Shown: positions 23,418 through 34,590 of the stretch, piece after piece
Numbering within the stretch: the first letter of the stretch is position 1
How the letters are laid out: every line of letters starts with the position of its first letter
Origin: Solanum dulcamara
Taxonomy: Eukaryota; Streptophyta; Magnoliopsida; Solanales; Solanaceae
NCBI RefSeq assembly: GCF_947179165.1
Contig: NC_077240.1
Location: 52,334,001 to 52,398,000, forward strand
DNA: 64,000 nt
Direction of reading: 5' to 3'
The notes under the pieces: model-generated
What the model was told of the DNA's origin: nothing
Seen by the model: only the letters and a program-made list of their open reading frames with translations
Databases searched by the model: none
Translations under genes and position numbers: made by a program

Positions 23418-24719
23418 TGTTACAACTCAAGCTAGGCCCTAGATGTGACAAGGTGATTCAGATCCCAAGAGACCCTAACTAAGCCTCTTGACATATCGTA
23501 AATGAGCATAAATAAGGTATGTAAAGCAATGAGACTAAATCATAAATGCGGAATGAAGTCTCAAAGGGGAAAATCTCATCATAAAAAGGGAAACAAGGTA
23601 AAATCTCCGAAGCAAGATAACATAGACTCCATAAAAATCTAACATGCCTCTACTACTATGGATGAGGCATAGAACAAGTTTCTAGCTTACCAACATAAGA
23701 AATAATTCATAACGAACAATGAAAAGCCTAAACTTCTCATCCTCGATTCATGAGGACTCACCAACAAGTAGAAATGGTAACTCAAGTTCTAGCCACGAGT
23801 GGGAGGTGCATGATGATCGTTGGACCCTACATTATGATATAATATAAACAAAAAGTATGCGCTAGTACATGGAATGAACTAAGTATGTGAGAATCATGCA
23901 TAAACCATGATAATCGGACATAAACAATATGAACATGTGATGCATGACCAATATCTTAAATACATGAGTAAAACTTGAAAACACTTGAAATATATCACAT
24001 GGTCAATGCATCATAAAACATCATCATATGCTTATAAACATAGAATATACATATGTGGAATATTAACCTTAACAAATATGTAAGAACACGTGCGCTATAA
24101 TATAAAATTCAATGTAACTCCCATACCAAGAAGAAAGAGGCTACTTTCTAAGGTAGATTCCGTATCATAAACATAAACATGAGCTATATATAGATTCACT
24201 AGCTAAGCCATAAAGGCAATCTACGGTGGCACGTAGTTTTAAAACTAAGGGTTTCTACTAGGCTTCCCTCATGGATCCCCATATCAAAGTTCGTTCGATG
24301 CTTAGTTAATTCCAACGGAATACATAAAAACTTAGTCAATAGAAAAGGTAAATCAACCAATCCAACATCATGAAAATGCATCATAAGAATAGTTCCTTGA
24401 AAATCATGATCATAAATTAAACTTATGGATACTTACCTTTGTAGGCATTTAAATCATCATATCTTGCATATTATGAGAAAACCTTTCATAATTCATGGTT
24501 TTATACTTGAAAACATACTTGAATTATAATACGTAACCTTCATAAATCGTATATAAATCCTTGATCATAAATTCATAGTTTAAGACTTGAAATTCATAGC
24601 ATAATGCATGGGTCCTTGCTAAAATTATTGAAAATATGCAATTTAACTCAAATCATGCATGAATAGACAATTGGAATCAAGTAGAAGCATAATTAAATTG
24701 ACCCAATGGAATTTGATCA
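23418..24719 (-). repeat. 5' LTR of element C, inner piece
   Basis: It starts (plus view) TGTTACAACTCAAGC, equivalent to TGTCATGACTCAAGC at 16508 in A. It runs to the GATCA where D inserted. The primer site just left of it is mutated (plus view GTACTTTGATAGAAAGC versus GCTCTGATACCAA in A). The 221 bases between the gag start and this LTR are leader. Confidence 0.87.
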
Positions 24720-26173
24720 TCTAATGACCCTCCAGGTCATTTTTTCCATTTTTCGATTCTTTCAGCATTTTGAGCTCTTTTGAAGCTACTCCAAGTCATT
24801 TATGACTTGCTGGCACTGACATTTTGGTCGCATGATCGTTCGTTTGGGTTTTACGTCCATTTCCCTATTTTGAAGCTCTTAGAGTTTGTAGGTCTCTCCG
24901 TTTGAAGTAATTTTGTGAGTTTAGCTGCTATGTTTTCTTCCATTAAAGTTTTAATGGCCATTTTACTGCATGGACTGGTTTTCCTATTTTTGAGAGTTAA
25001 ATTGTGTTTTATTTTGGAAAATAAGTTCATTTAGCTCAAATTCACCTTTTCACAAAGTCAAATTCGGAGTTTTTGATGTGGGTCCCACAATTCTATTTTA
25101 GACCCGATTTTGGATTCATCTCTAAAAAATGTGAATTGGGTATCAAAATATTCGTATTGATGTCATGATCGATACTTTTTTAGTGTGACAGTAATTGAAG
25201 CTGATTCGGAGGTTGAAAGCTTCAAATTGGTGAATCTAGAGTGCGCTTGATCGGCTTCGAGGTAGGCTACAGTTCCCCTACTTTCACTGGACTTTAGAAG
25301 ATATTGTTTAGTATATATTCCATGTGATTTAGGTTTGTATTTTACTTATTTAGGGCTTTCCTCCTTCTATTTCATTTTTTTGACTCCGAGTGAACCTTAG
25401 ACTAGCGTAGTCTCTTGAAATCCTTATCTTAGGTCTGTGGCTTTACTTGTGTATTGGATTGGTGAGATTATCCTTCTTAGTATTGGTATTGATTGCCTTA
25501 GGCTAAGGTTGAGCCTTATATGCTTTAGGGTGTATTTCATTGTCCTTATAGCTAGGCGTAGCTTCTGATAGGGCATGTTATTGTTGGTGTGCCTTTGCGC
25601 TAGTGCTTAATATCTCCGTGCCTTATTGTAGCCATAGGTTTGGCTTAGCTGTGCTTGTTGGATGTTGCGATGGCATATTTTGGAGTAAGGCATCAATATT
25701 AGAGATATTTTTCTCCCTCGATATAATATTGATCAGGTTTTCAATTACTTTGATTTTTGTTTAGCGGTAGGCTTATGGTGCCATTATATCTATTATCTGT
25801 TGTTAGGCCCGAGACTGTATTCGAGGAGCGCTTAGATCCCAGGCTATTTATCTTGCCTTGTTAGTATGGTATGATTTGATGTACTGTTCAGACTGTGTAT
25901 GTGTCTTATTTGGATGCTGGTGATGATATGCTTGGATTGATTGAGAATTTTCACATGTTTTGTGGTACGATATCAGATTCTTTATGGGTTTTTCACTACT
26001 ATTTTTGAGAAGGCTTTCTCATGTTTTTACTAATTTTAAACTGGTTTTAACGGAGTCGTACCACCCGGATCATTTGGGCATTAGTTGTGAGATTTATGAG
26101 GCATCGAGGACGTACTACTTTTTTACTGATAGTTTCAGAAGCATCGAGGATGCATTCTGTTTTATTGATATAC
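24720..26173 (+). repeat. 5' LTR of element D, piece 1
   Basis: Aligns with 47167-47340 and then 51775-53050 of the 3' LTR ('catttatgacttgctggcac', 'ttaatggccattttactgca/attgca', 'cgagtgaaccttagactagc/gagcct'). It is interrupted at TATAC by F2. Confidence 0.88.
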
Positions 26174-29100
26174 TATCACGACCCAACCCCATAGGTTGTG
26201 ACGGGTGCTCGAACTGTACACACGCGTGTACCCCTGCTAATTAAAAGTAAACCCGTTTCCTATTCGACTCTTAGTGTACCAACAGATAAGAAAACATACA
26301 AGCGAACAAGGCTGCCGTAGTGTAATAATGTTACAACATGCCATATAGGCACTGGAACTGGAACAACTTACAAACGACCCACATACATATGTCTACAGAC
26401 CTCTAAGAATAGCAACCATATCATATGGTGGGACAGGGCTCCCGCTATACCCCTGAATAAGAAAATATATACATCCAATACTAAGTGCCAAAAACTCAAC
26501 TCTGGTACAATGGAGCTCCTTCCAAACTGGCTGAGCGAAATTCTAAGCTGGCGGACTCCCAAAATCTGTGTCTGTACCTATGGGCATGAATGCAGCTCCC
26601 TAAAGAAAAGGGGGTCAGTACAACATATATACTGAGTATGTCAAGTACAAAACATCATAAGGAAATTACAGTTACCATAGGGGTGCAGGGGATAAATATA
26701 AAATTTAACAGAGTATTGTACCTGTATATTACAAAATAAGTTCATCTATACCGTTATCACATACCGTATCCGGCCCGCTCGGGGACTCGGTATAACAAAT
26801 GCATCATTTTATCATCGTAGGCATATGCATATTATTAGCGTTGTGGAACTTACAATCCGATCCATATATATATCAGGTTAGTGCAGAGGAGCGTTCATCC
26901 CGATCCATACATATAATACGTTAGTGCTAAGGAACGTACGGTCCGATCCCTATACATATAATACGTTAGTGCCGAGGAACATACGGCCCGATCCCTATAC
27001 ATATAACACGTTAGTGCCGAAGAACGTACGGCCCGATCTCTATATAATATAATAATGCATATACGTGCACGTAAAGCTTGGTAATATATCAAACATCCCT
27101 CAGGTATCACCATAAAGTATGTTCAAGAGCCCTTATCATTCAAAAGTGGGTACAATTCATGAGTTACCTCGAGAATCTATAAATGGAGCTATCTCCAAAT
27201 CCATATTCTATAGTACCTATAGTCCAGTCTTTCTAGAAGTAGGAACAGACAAACTTAACATGTACCATTTTCTATCACATGGGAGACTTGAAAAGTAATG
27301 ACTCAACTTGTTACAGGAGTTCTAATAAGTCAGAAGTGAACAAGAGCCTTAACTCACACTCAGAGTTTTTAAGAGTGGAATAACTTCCAATTTCATATAC
27401 ATAATACTTACACCTAAGTCATTCCAAAAGAGAAGAAAGGGTAGCTTCACATACTCATCCCTTTCCAATGTATGGAAGGCATGAGAAGTCCTAGTTTGAT
27501 TACTGTAAGAGTGCTTTAATCAAGGAGTACATAAGAACTGTGGATTACGCTTGGCATTTATGAGTAGATTTACCCTCAAGCTTATAGCATTCATTATTTA
27601 ACTTGAAGACATGCCAAAATAAAGGAAGAGATAAGCTTTACATATACTACTTTTCAGCATATAGAAGACTTGCAAGCAATACTCAACTATTGCAAGAGTT
27701 CTAACATCAAGTAGTGGATAAGATTTATGAATTATACTTGGGGTTATACGAATGGAATTACCCCCACATTTCATATATCCATCACTTATGTCTAAGACAT
27801 GCCAAGAGAAAATAAAGATAGTTTTACATACCTCTTATGGATGTTTCTTAACCAAGTTCGCATTGTCGTCCTCCGAACCTATTTAACATGGAAGAAATAT
27901 GAATATCAAAAACCCTTGACCTTCCAGCGTGTTAAGTTACATTTGAGAATTCATAGAATTCACTTCCTCGCACACCTTTCTCGACTAGTCGCTTAATTAG
28001 TTAAGGAGTTAACGGAAATCGGGCAGCACCTCCCCTATAACTTGCCCTATCAAAAATTCCGTTTTAATCCCCAAACCTTAGCAGACATAAAAACCACAAC
28101 AACAAGCAGCTATAAAACATTGAAATACCACAACACGACGCAATATAAATTCCATACAACTTGCCCAAAACTACGATACCAAAAAAGGGTTTTTAGTCGC
28201 TATTTCATAAAATCTTTAACTATACGAAACAGAGGGTCGTGTGACTTGAAACCAGCATATACCACACCCCATTTAGAACATGTTACATCCCTACAACACA
28301 CCACCACCCACCTGCAGCCGTACACCACAAGCACAACACCTTGCTTCGACTACAATTTAATATAGCGACTCCAATTTAGTTTGTTTTGAACGTCAAGCAT
28401 CCCTATGCAATATTTATACTTCCAGCAACATAAAAGGAATATAATACACTCCATAACCACCCTATAACCTCCAAATTTAAATAAATACCTTACCTTACCC
28501 GAAATTGGCCAAAGCTTGCAAAATTTGCCTCGAAAGTTCTCTAGTTGCAGTTGAAATGTCGTGGCTGCTTGTTACCCTTTTGATGCTTCTCCAAACAGAA
28601 ACTTTACATTATTAAAACCTTCATATAATTCCCAAATCCTTACCAAAATGTGGGAGAAGAGAACCAAGCCATACCTTGCTAAAACTTGTCTCGGAGGTTC
28701 TTTTAATATGCTGAAACTTAGCGGACTGTTTGTATCTCTTCCTTGCTACCCCAAAATGAAATTTTACATTATTAAACACCACTATATCACTGTAGTATAC
28801 CTTAAATAATTAATTCAAGGAACGAAATTGGGCCTTACCTTGGTAGCCCCTCAAACCCGTAGGTCTCTCTCTAGTCTCTAAATTCCCTTTTCTTTTTTCT
28901 GTTCTTGTTTTGGCTGAAGAATGACTCTAAGAGTCACATAACACATATATATATTTTTTCTTAGGAGGTGACACCTGTCAGCCCCTAAGGGTGACACATT
29001 TCAGCCTCTCATTGGGCCACCTCAATCATGCAATCACCCCTAGGCTGCCACGTGGCAGTGGGGTCTACCTCCAAGAAGGTGGGTCACCTACTTGACCCCA

Positions 29101-29506
29101 AGAAGGTGGGTCACATGCTTCCATGTGTAACTTTCCCGAGCTGCCATGTGGCACCTCCTCTTGCTGCCACATGTCTCTCTTCTCCCTCTTCATGGATTCG
29201 TAATCTCGTCTTACTGTAAGAACCCGTGTACTCCTTGCTACGTAAGCTTGGTATGAAATCAAGTAGCTTAAGAATGTAAGATTTTCAAGTTGGTAGCTTC
29301 CATACATAAGTCAAGTCCTACGACTCATCACTTGGCCTTCAACGCCTTCCGACTTCTCATGACCCTATTTCCAACCTTTCCTACTATGGGGTATCACATT
29401 CTCCCTTTCTTAGGGTTGTTTGATAGTGTCGTAAATTATCTGGCTCACATGATTACTTCTAAGAAGCTTAAGAAACATTTCAAGCTCAAGAGTGTGGGAT
29501 GTAATA
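26174..29506 (-). mobile_element. F2: solo LTR of a gypsy family, inserted in D's 5' LTR
   Basis: A 3333-bp non-coding block flanked by TATAC (26169-26173 and 29507-29511). D's 3' LTR runs straight through the site ('attgatattcggcatggcatc' near 53039). The left end is TATCACGACCCAACCCC and the right end is GGGATGTAATA. On the minus strand this reads TATTACATCCC...GGGTCGTGATA, that is TG...CA with one C-to-T change at each end. The same terminus occurs intact in F1 (TGTCACGACCC at 9729). No primer site, gag or pol is present, which indicates a solo LTR. Confidence 0.82.
26857..27050. repeat. 45-bp tandem repeat in F2
   Basis: About four units containing CCGATCCCTATACATATAA, then ACGTTAGTGCCGAGGAAC. 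In one frame the unit translates as a 15-residue repeat (YRDRAV..SALTYYM), which explains the spurious open frame here. Confidence 0.82.
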
Positions 29507-29936
29507 TATACGGTGTGGCATCGCCCTTTTAATACTTTAGCTGCATCTAGGATGCCTTTAGCTTGTACTTGATTATCCGTCGTGGTATCTCTATTTTCTA
29601 TATCAGCTTGGCACTCACTCTACAGTACTACTATAGGATGCTAAATGTTTATGTAAGATCTGATTCGAGCCCAAGAAGTGGATACGAACTTCTCGCATCC
29701 CCTATGGAACCCTATGGCCAGTGCACCACTAAACTGGATGAGGGAGATTCATAGCTCCCATATGGTAGGATAAGGACCGGGGTGGGTCTATGAAGATATT
29801 TTTGTTGATCTTGAGAGCCATCAGTGATGTCACTAATTTTTACTATAAACTTGCATTCATTAGCATCACCTATCACTAGTATACTTGTATGGCGTGGTCC
29901 CTCAATTTTATGGAGGCTAGGGGTATGTTTGTCATT
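29507..29936 (+). repeat. 5' LTR of element D, piece 2
   Basis: Aligns with about 53045-53475 ('ctgcatctaggatgccttta', 'acttgattatcc', 'agagccatcagtgatgtcac', 'ataaacttgcattcatta'). It ends with the left LINE target duplication GGGTATGTTTGTCATT (29921-29936). Confidence 0.87.
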
Positions 29937-31504
29937 TTTTTTATGGGAACAGACCCTATACGAGGCTCCCACCTCTCGTGCACAGTCAGGGGTTGAGCAG
30001 CACCCCCAAGCCTTATCATAAATAAAATTAAAGAAAAATACACAGAGGGGGACATAAACCTTACCTCCGAACTTAGGATGGTTCATAAGTCAACCGACCT
30101 ACTCAGGTCGGCCTACTCATCCCCATTACTAGATGGAAAGCGATAAACCTATGGGAGGACTCTTCCCGGTACAAGTCGACTAAGAAAGCATAAATGAGGG
30201 AGACTCTCCCCTTCCATGAGAAAACAAGAAAGTAACCTACACTAGTCCTATTCAACTACGCTATATATCATATATAGCTAAATTGAAGAAGAACAAGTAT
30301 ATGAACCTTCTATCTCGCATGGGGTGAGGAAGTTATGTTCATCTTTGCCCTTTTTAGTCTTGTCATACCAAGTAAGTCCAAATGGAAGGGTGCATCCACA
30401 TCAAGATCATGTATATATCAGTTAGGGAGGATGATAAGAGAGGAAATATATTGAGTTGTAGCAACCAGCAGCCTTGGAGTTGTTGTTGATAAAATATTGG
30501 CACTGACTTGTTGCATGCTGCATTTTGAAGGTGCCGCAGCTCTGACGTATGCAACTACTTGGAAGCTCATCTGATGGTGCCTTGCATATTGGAGTGTTCC
30601 AGCCAGTAGTGTAGCCTGCACTCAAACAAGTAACCCACCAAGGATTCCAAGTAGCTTGGCTGCCATAGGACTACTGCAAACAATGAAGCATAGTAGCTGG
30701 CATGTATGGATTGTTGGAGAGTGTTGGGGAGGCCTTAGCATGCCAGTATTTAGTCTCCCTTCATTTGAAGCTCTGTAAACCTGCACCTACAAGAGGCCAA
30801 AGAAACAGACAAAAGTTGTCTAACTTTTTCAAGGTCGCTCGACTAACGTCTCCAATTATCCGTTTGAGCTGAAACTTCTTGGGCTTTGCAATTACTATAT
30901 TTTCTGTAGTCATGCAACATTTGGAGGCCTGGAAACTCCAAATTGCAAATTGCTCCCTCATTAGGCTTAAGTCGGCTAACTTTTTCAAGGTCACTCGACT
31001 AACGTCTCCAATTGTCCATTTGAGCTGAAACTTCTTGGTCTTTGCATATACTGTATTTGCTGTAATACTGCACAAGCTGGAGTCATTGTGATGTTGCATG
31101 GTGTATTTGTTGAGGATTGTTGATTGCTTCTAGGCTCTGCTATTGCTGTTGAGTTGCTGCTGTTGTTGCTCAGTTGCTATCACTGTTTCTGCTGTAGTGT
31201 GGCCTATGTTGTTGAGGTATTGGTGCAAGAACTCCAAACTCAGCTGCTACAAGTCCAACCCAAGGCTCAAAGTAGCATGATACCTGAAGTGAATTGCAAT
31301 TGTTGGCTAATATGTTTCTGATCTGCAGGTACCTGCACAATCACAAGGAAAAGAAAAAGGAAGATATCTATTCTAATCCTTACCTCAAGGGGTAAGTTGA
31401 TTGTTCTAGGAAGACAATAAATAAGGGAGACTCTCCCCTTTACAAAATTCCTATCTATGAATTTATACATAGGGAATTCTATACTACAATTAATGATATA
31501 CAAA
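29937..31504 (-). other. LINE 3' region with internal duplications
   Basis: Non-coding. It contains two 90-base copies, 30821-30910 and 30977-31066, sharing TTTTTCAAGGTC and ACGTCTCCAATT. It also has two copies of an ATAAAT(G/A)AGGGAGACTCT-type block, at 30190-30213 and 31417-31440. The block includes the hairpin GGGAGACTCTCCC. The stretch at 31130-31250 is rich in TTGCTG words. The 1.2 kb between the two blocks may be a separate insertion. Confidence 0.6.
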
Positions 31505-34500
31505 TCAAGGAGGTTGTTTGATCCTCTTCAGTTTTGTCCTCCTAAAGTTTGCCATCCCCATTTTGTCCAAGATGTAGTATCCTCTTGTTTCCTTAGGAAG
31601 CTGTTGAGCACTGTAGAATTGAACCATGCTGTCTACACTGTGGCTATGCTTGGAAAGTGTATCTGCAACAAAGTTAGCTTCCCTATAGATGTGCTTACAT
31701 TGAAAGAAATCCAGCATTATGATTAACTCCTGCAGGTTTGTGATGTAGTTCCTGATGGTCCAGGGAGATGTGATTTCTTGTTTTAGCCATTTCTCAAGTA
31801 ATTCAGAGTCAACCTCCAGTAGAACCCTGCTGTAGCCATGTTGAATACACCAGATAATGCCTATGACTGCAGCTTGTACCTGAGCTTTGTTGTTAGAACC
31901 AATTCCAAGTGGTGCAGCAAATGCATAAAGGATGTTTCCTTTATGATCTCTTAGGATGCCCCCAGCTCCAATTCTTCCAGGATTATCCAAGGCACTTTCT
32001 TCAGTATTCAATTTAACCACATGGTAAGCTGGTTTGTGCCAACTAACTTGGATGATTTTCAGCTCATGGCTGCAGCTTTCCACCATAGCTATTAGATCTT
32101 TCCAGTCACTTGGCCAATTAATGTAAGGGAAAGCTGTGAAGATCAGCATGTATAGTTCTTTGATGACTGAGAACTTCACTCTAGTACTGCTTGACTTTTT
32201 GCCACCATATTTGCTAGCACATCTGTTCTTCCATAGGTTCCAACAAATAAATATAGGAGTAGCTTGCAATAATAGTTTATGGACTTCATTATTTGGTTTA
32301 ACCAGTCACCATTTCATCAAATTGCTCCTCATGGGGCTTGCTTCTGAGAGTTCTCCAAATAAGGAAGGATATCTTGAAAGGGATATTCCTATGCCATATA
32401 TTATTGTCTGTCATGGTTTTGTTCCTTTTTGGCCTGATCTGGTTCCAAGCTGAAGCAACTGCTCATACACTTCTAGTGTATTCATGATCGGCTTGAGAGA
32501 GTATCTACATGTTGAAGTGAAAATGATTATATCATCAGCAAAACTCAAATGATTAATCAATGGACCTTTCTTCTCCATGTGGAAACCTTTGTACAAATAG
32601 TGTTGATGAAGGTTATTGAGCAGTCTTGAGAGTACCTCAGCACCTAAAATAAATAGGGCTGGGGATAGTGGATCTCCCTGTTTGAGGCCTCTTGTAGAAT
32701 GGAAAAAACCATGCCTACCTCCATTCACAATAACTGAGTACCAGTTGTTAGCCATAAGCCTCCAAACTATGTCAATAAATACTTCTCCAAATCCAAACCT
32801 TCTCATGACTAGACATATAAATGACCAGGACACCCTATCATAGGCTTTGGCCATGTCTAATTTGATCACCATATTATCTCCAAACTTTGGTTTTTTAATG
32901 CTATGAATAATTTCATATGCCAACATAATGTTTTCAGAAATACTTCTTCCCTTAACAAAACCTGATTGATTTTCAGAGATTAGTTGAGGGAGAATAAGAG
33001 CAAGTCTGAGACATAGAACTTTTGAAATAACTTTATTAGTGAAGTTACTTAGTGAAATAGGCCTGAAATCTGATAACTTATTGGGATGATCTACTTTTGG
33101 GAGTAGGACCAAACAAGCATGTGAGATGAACTTAGGAATAGAATGCCCACAGAAGAAGTATTTCACCAAATTGAATAAGTCTTTACTGATGATATCCCAG
33201 CAAGTTTGAAAAAACTTGCCATTAAAACCATCTGGACCTGCAGCAGATGCATCACTGAGGGAAAAAACAACTTCTGTCAGCTCTACTTTAGTAGGCATAC
33301 ATTAAGGGACTGGTTTTGCTGATCTGTGATGGAGTTGGGGATACACCTGAGGATATCTTCATTGATAACATCATCCTTACCAGTAAAGATCTTCTCAAAG
33401 TAGTCACATGCAGCAGTAGCTATATTCTGATCACCTTGAATAGTATTATCCTGCTCATCAGTAATCTGATGGATGAATAATCTTCTTCTCCTTCCTCTTA
33501 TAATAGCATGAAAGTACTTGGAATTGGCATCTCCCTCCTTAAACCACTGAAGCTGAGTTTTTTGTTTAAGGATAGATTGTTCAGTCTTCAAGTATTTAAT
33601 GTACTGAGCATTTACATGATTCAACTTGATCTTGTTATCTTCAGACTTGTTCTGGATGAGAGCATCTTCTGCTTGCTTTACCTTCTCTTCAAACTCTTTG
33701 ACAGCTTCAAATATGTCCCCATACCGTTGCCTTGACCATCTACTAAGGGTGTTATCCACCCTCTTAAGTTTCAAATGGAATACTCTCATTGGATTACCTT
33801 CTACTGGTCTTTCCCAACAGTCTCCAACAGTATCCAGAAAGGTCCCATTCTCCACCCAACAGTTAAGGAACTTGAAATATTTGATAGGAGTAGTGTGAGT
33901 CTCCTTGCATTCCAGTAAAAAGGGGCAGTGATCTGAACCTGTAGAAGCAAGATGAGCCACAGTAGTCATAGGCATCATCTCTAACCACCTATCATTCACC
34001 ATGGCCCTATCCAGCCTCTTCCAAATTCTAACCTCCATGTCCCTGTTGTTGCACCATGTAAATTTCTGCCCATTGAAGCCCAGATCAGTAAGACCACATG
34101 CCTCAATTACACTTATGAACTCAAAACTTTTGTTCATATTGTATGGTTGTCCTCCTAGCTTTTCATCAACATCAGTGGTCACATTAAAGTCTCCAATAAT
34201 GCACCATGGTTTATCTGTGTCAGCATACTGCAGCATCTTATCCCAAAGAGTTCTTCTCATATAATCCTTACACTTGGCATAAACAAATGTAATAATATGA
34301 GGGTTGGGATTGGCCACATGTTTGATTTCACATGTAACCTGTTGTTCATCTTGGTCTATAATGGAGCAGTCCACATCCTTAGTCCAAAATAACCAAATCT
34401 TGGTAATGGGATTATGTATGGCACTGTCCATTCTCAACTGAATTCTGTAGTGGTTGAGTTGTGATTGGTTAGCAAATGGTTCAAGTATTGTCAACATAGA

Positions 34501-34590
34501 TAATTTGTGATAATCCTTGAGTTTTTGGAGTCTATCCAAGGCACCTTGAGTATCAATACTCCTTGCATTCCAGCATATTGTATTCATCAT
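31505..34590 (-). pseudogene. LINE ORF2: endonuclease, reverse transcriptase, RNase H
   Basis: It starts at the ATG at 34590 (MMNTICWNARSIDTQGALD). The first 435 residues are an exonuclease-endonuclease-phosphatase nuclease with CIIGDFNVTTD, KLGGQ, RLDRAMVND and the catalytic end STGSDHCPFLLE. This nicks target DNA for priming. A single frameshift near 33290 leads into the RT (33298-32411): AAGPDGFNGKFFQ, RPISLSNFTNKVISKVL, ENQSGFVKGRSI, VIKLDMAKAYDRVSW, GLKQGDPLSPALF and the active-site LSFADDIIIF. After TLEVYEQLLQLG a deletion removes the RT thumb and most of the zinc-finger region. The reading resumes at FICWNLWKNRCASKYGG and ends in an RNase H domain (about 32110-31600), with LLEVDSELLEKWL and IYREANFVADTLSKHS. 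Two RNase H acidic positions are changed (NTEES, NKAQVQA). Confidence 0.92.

Noticed and set aside
27799..28809. Open frames of 65 to 107 codons within F2
   Set aside because: They lie inside a solo LTR and show no domain or codon bias; LTRs of 3 kb often contain such frames.
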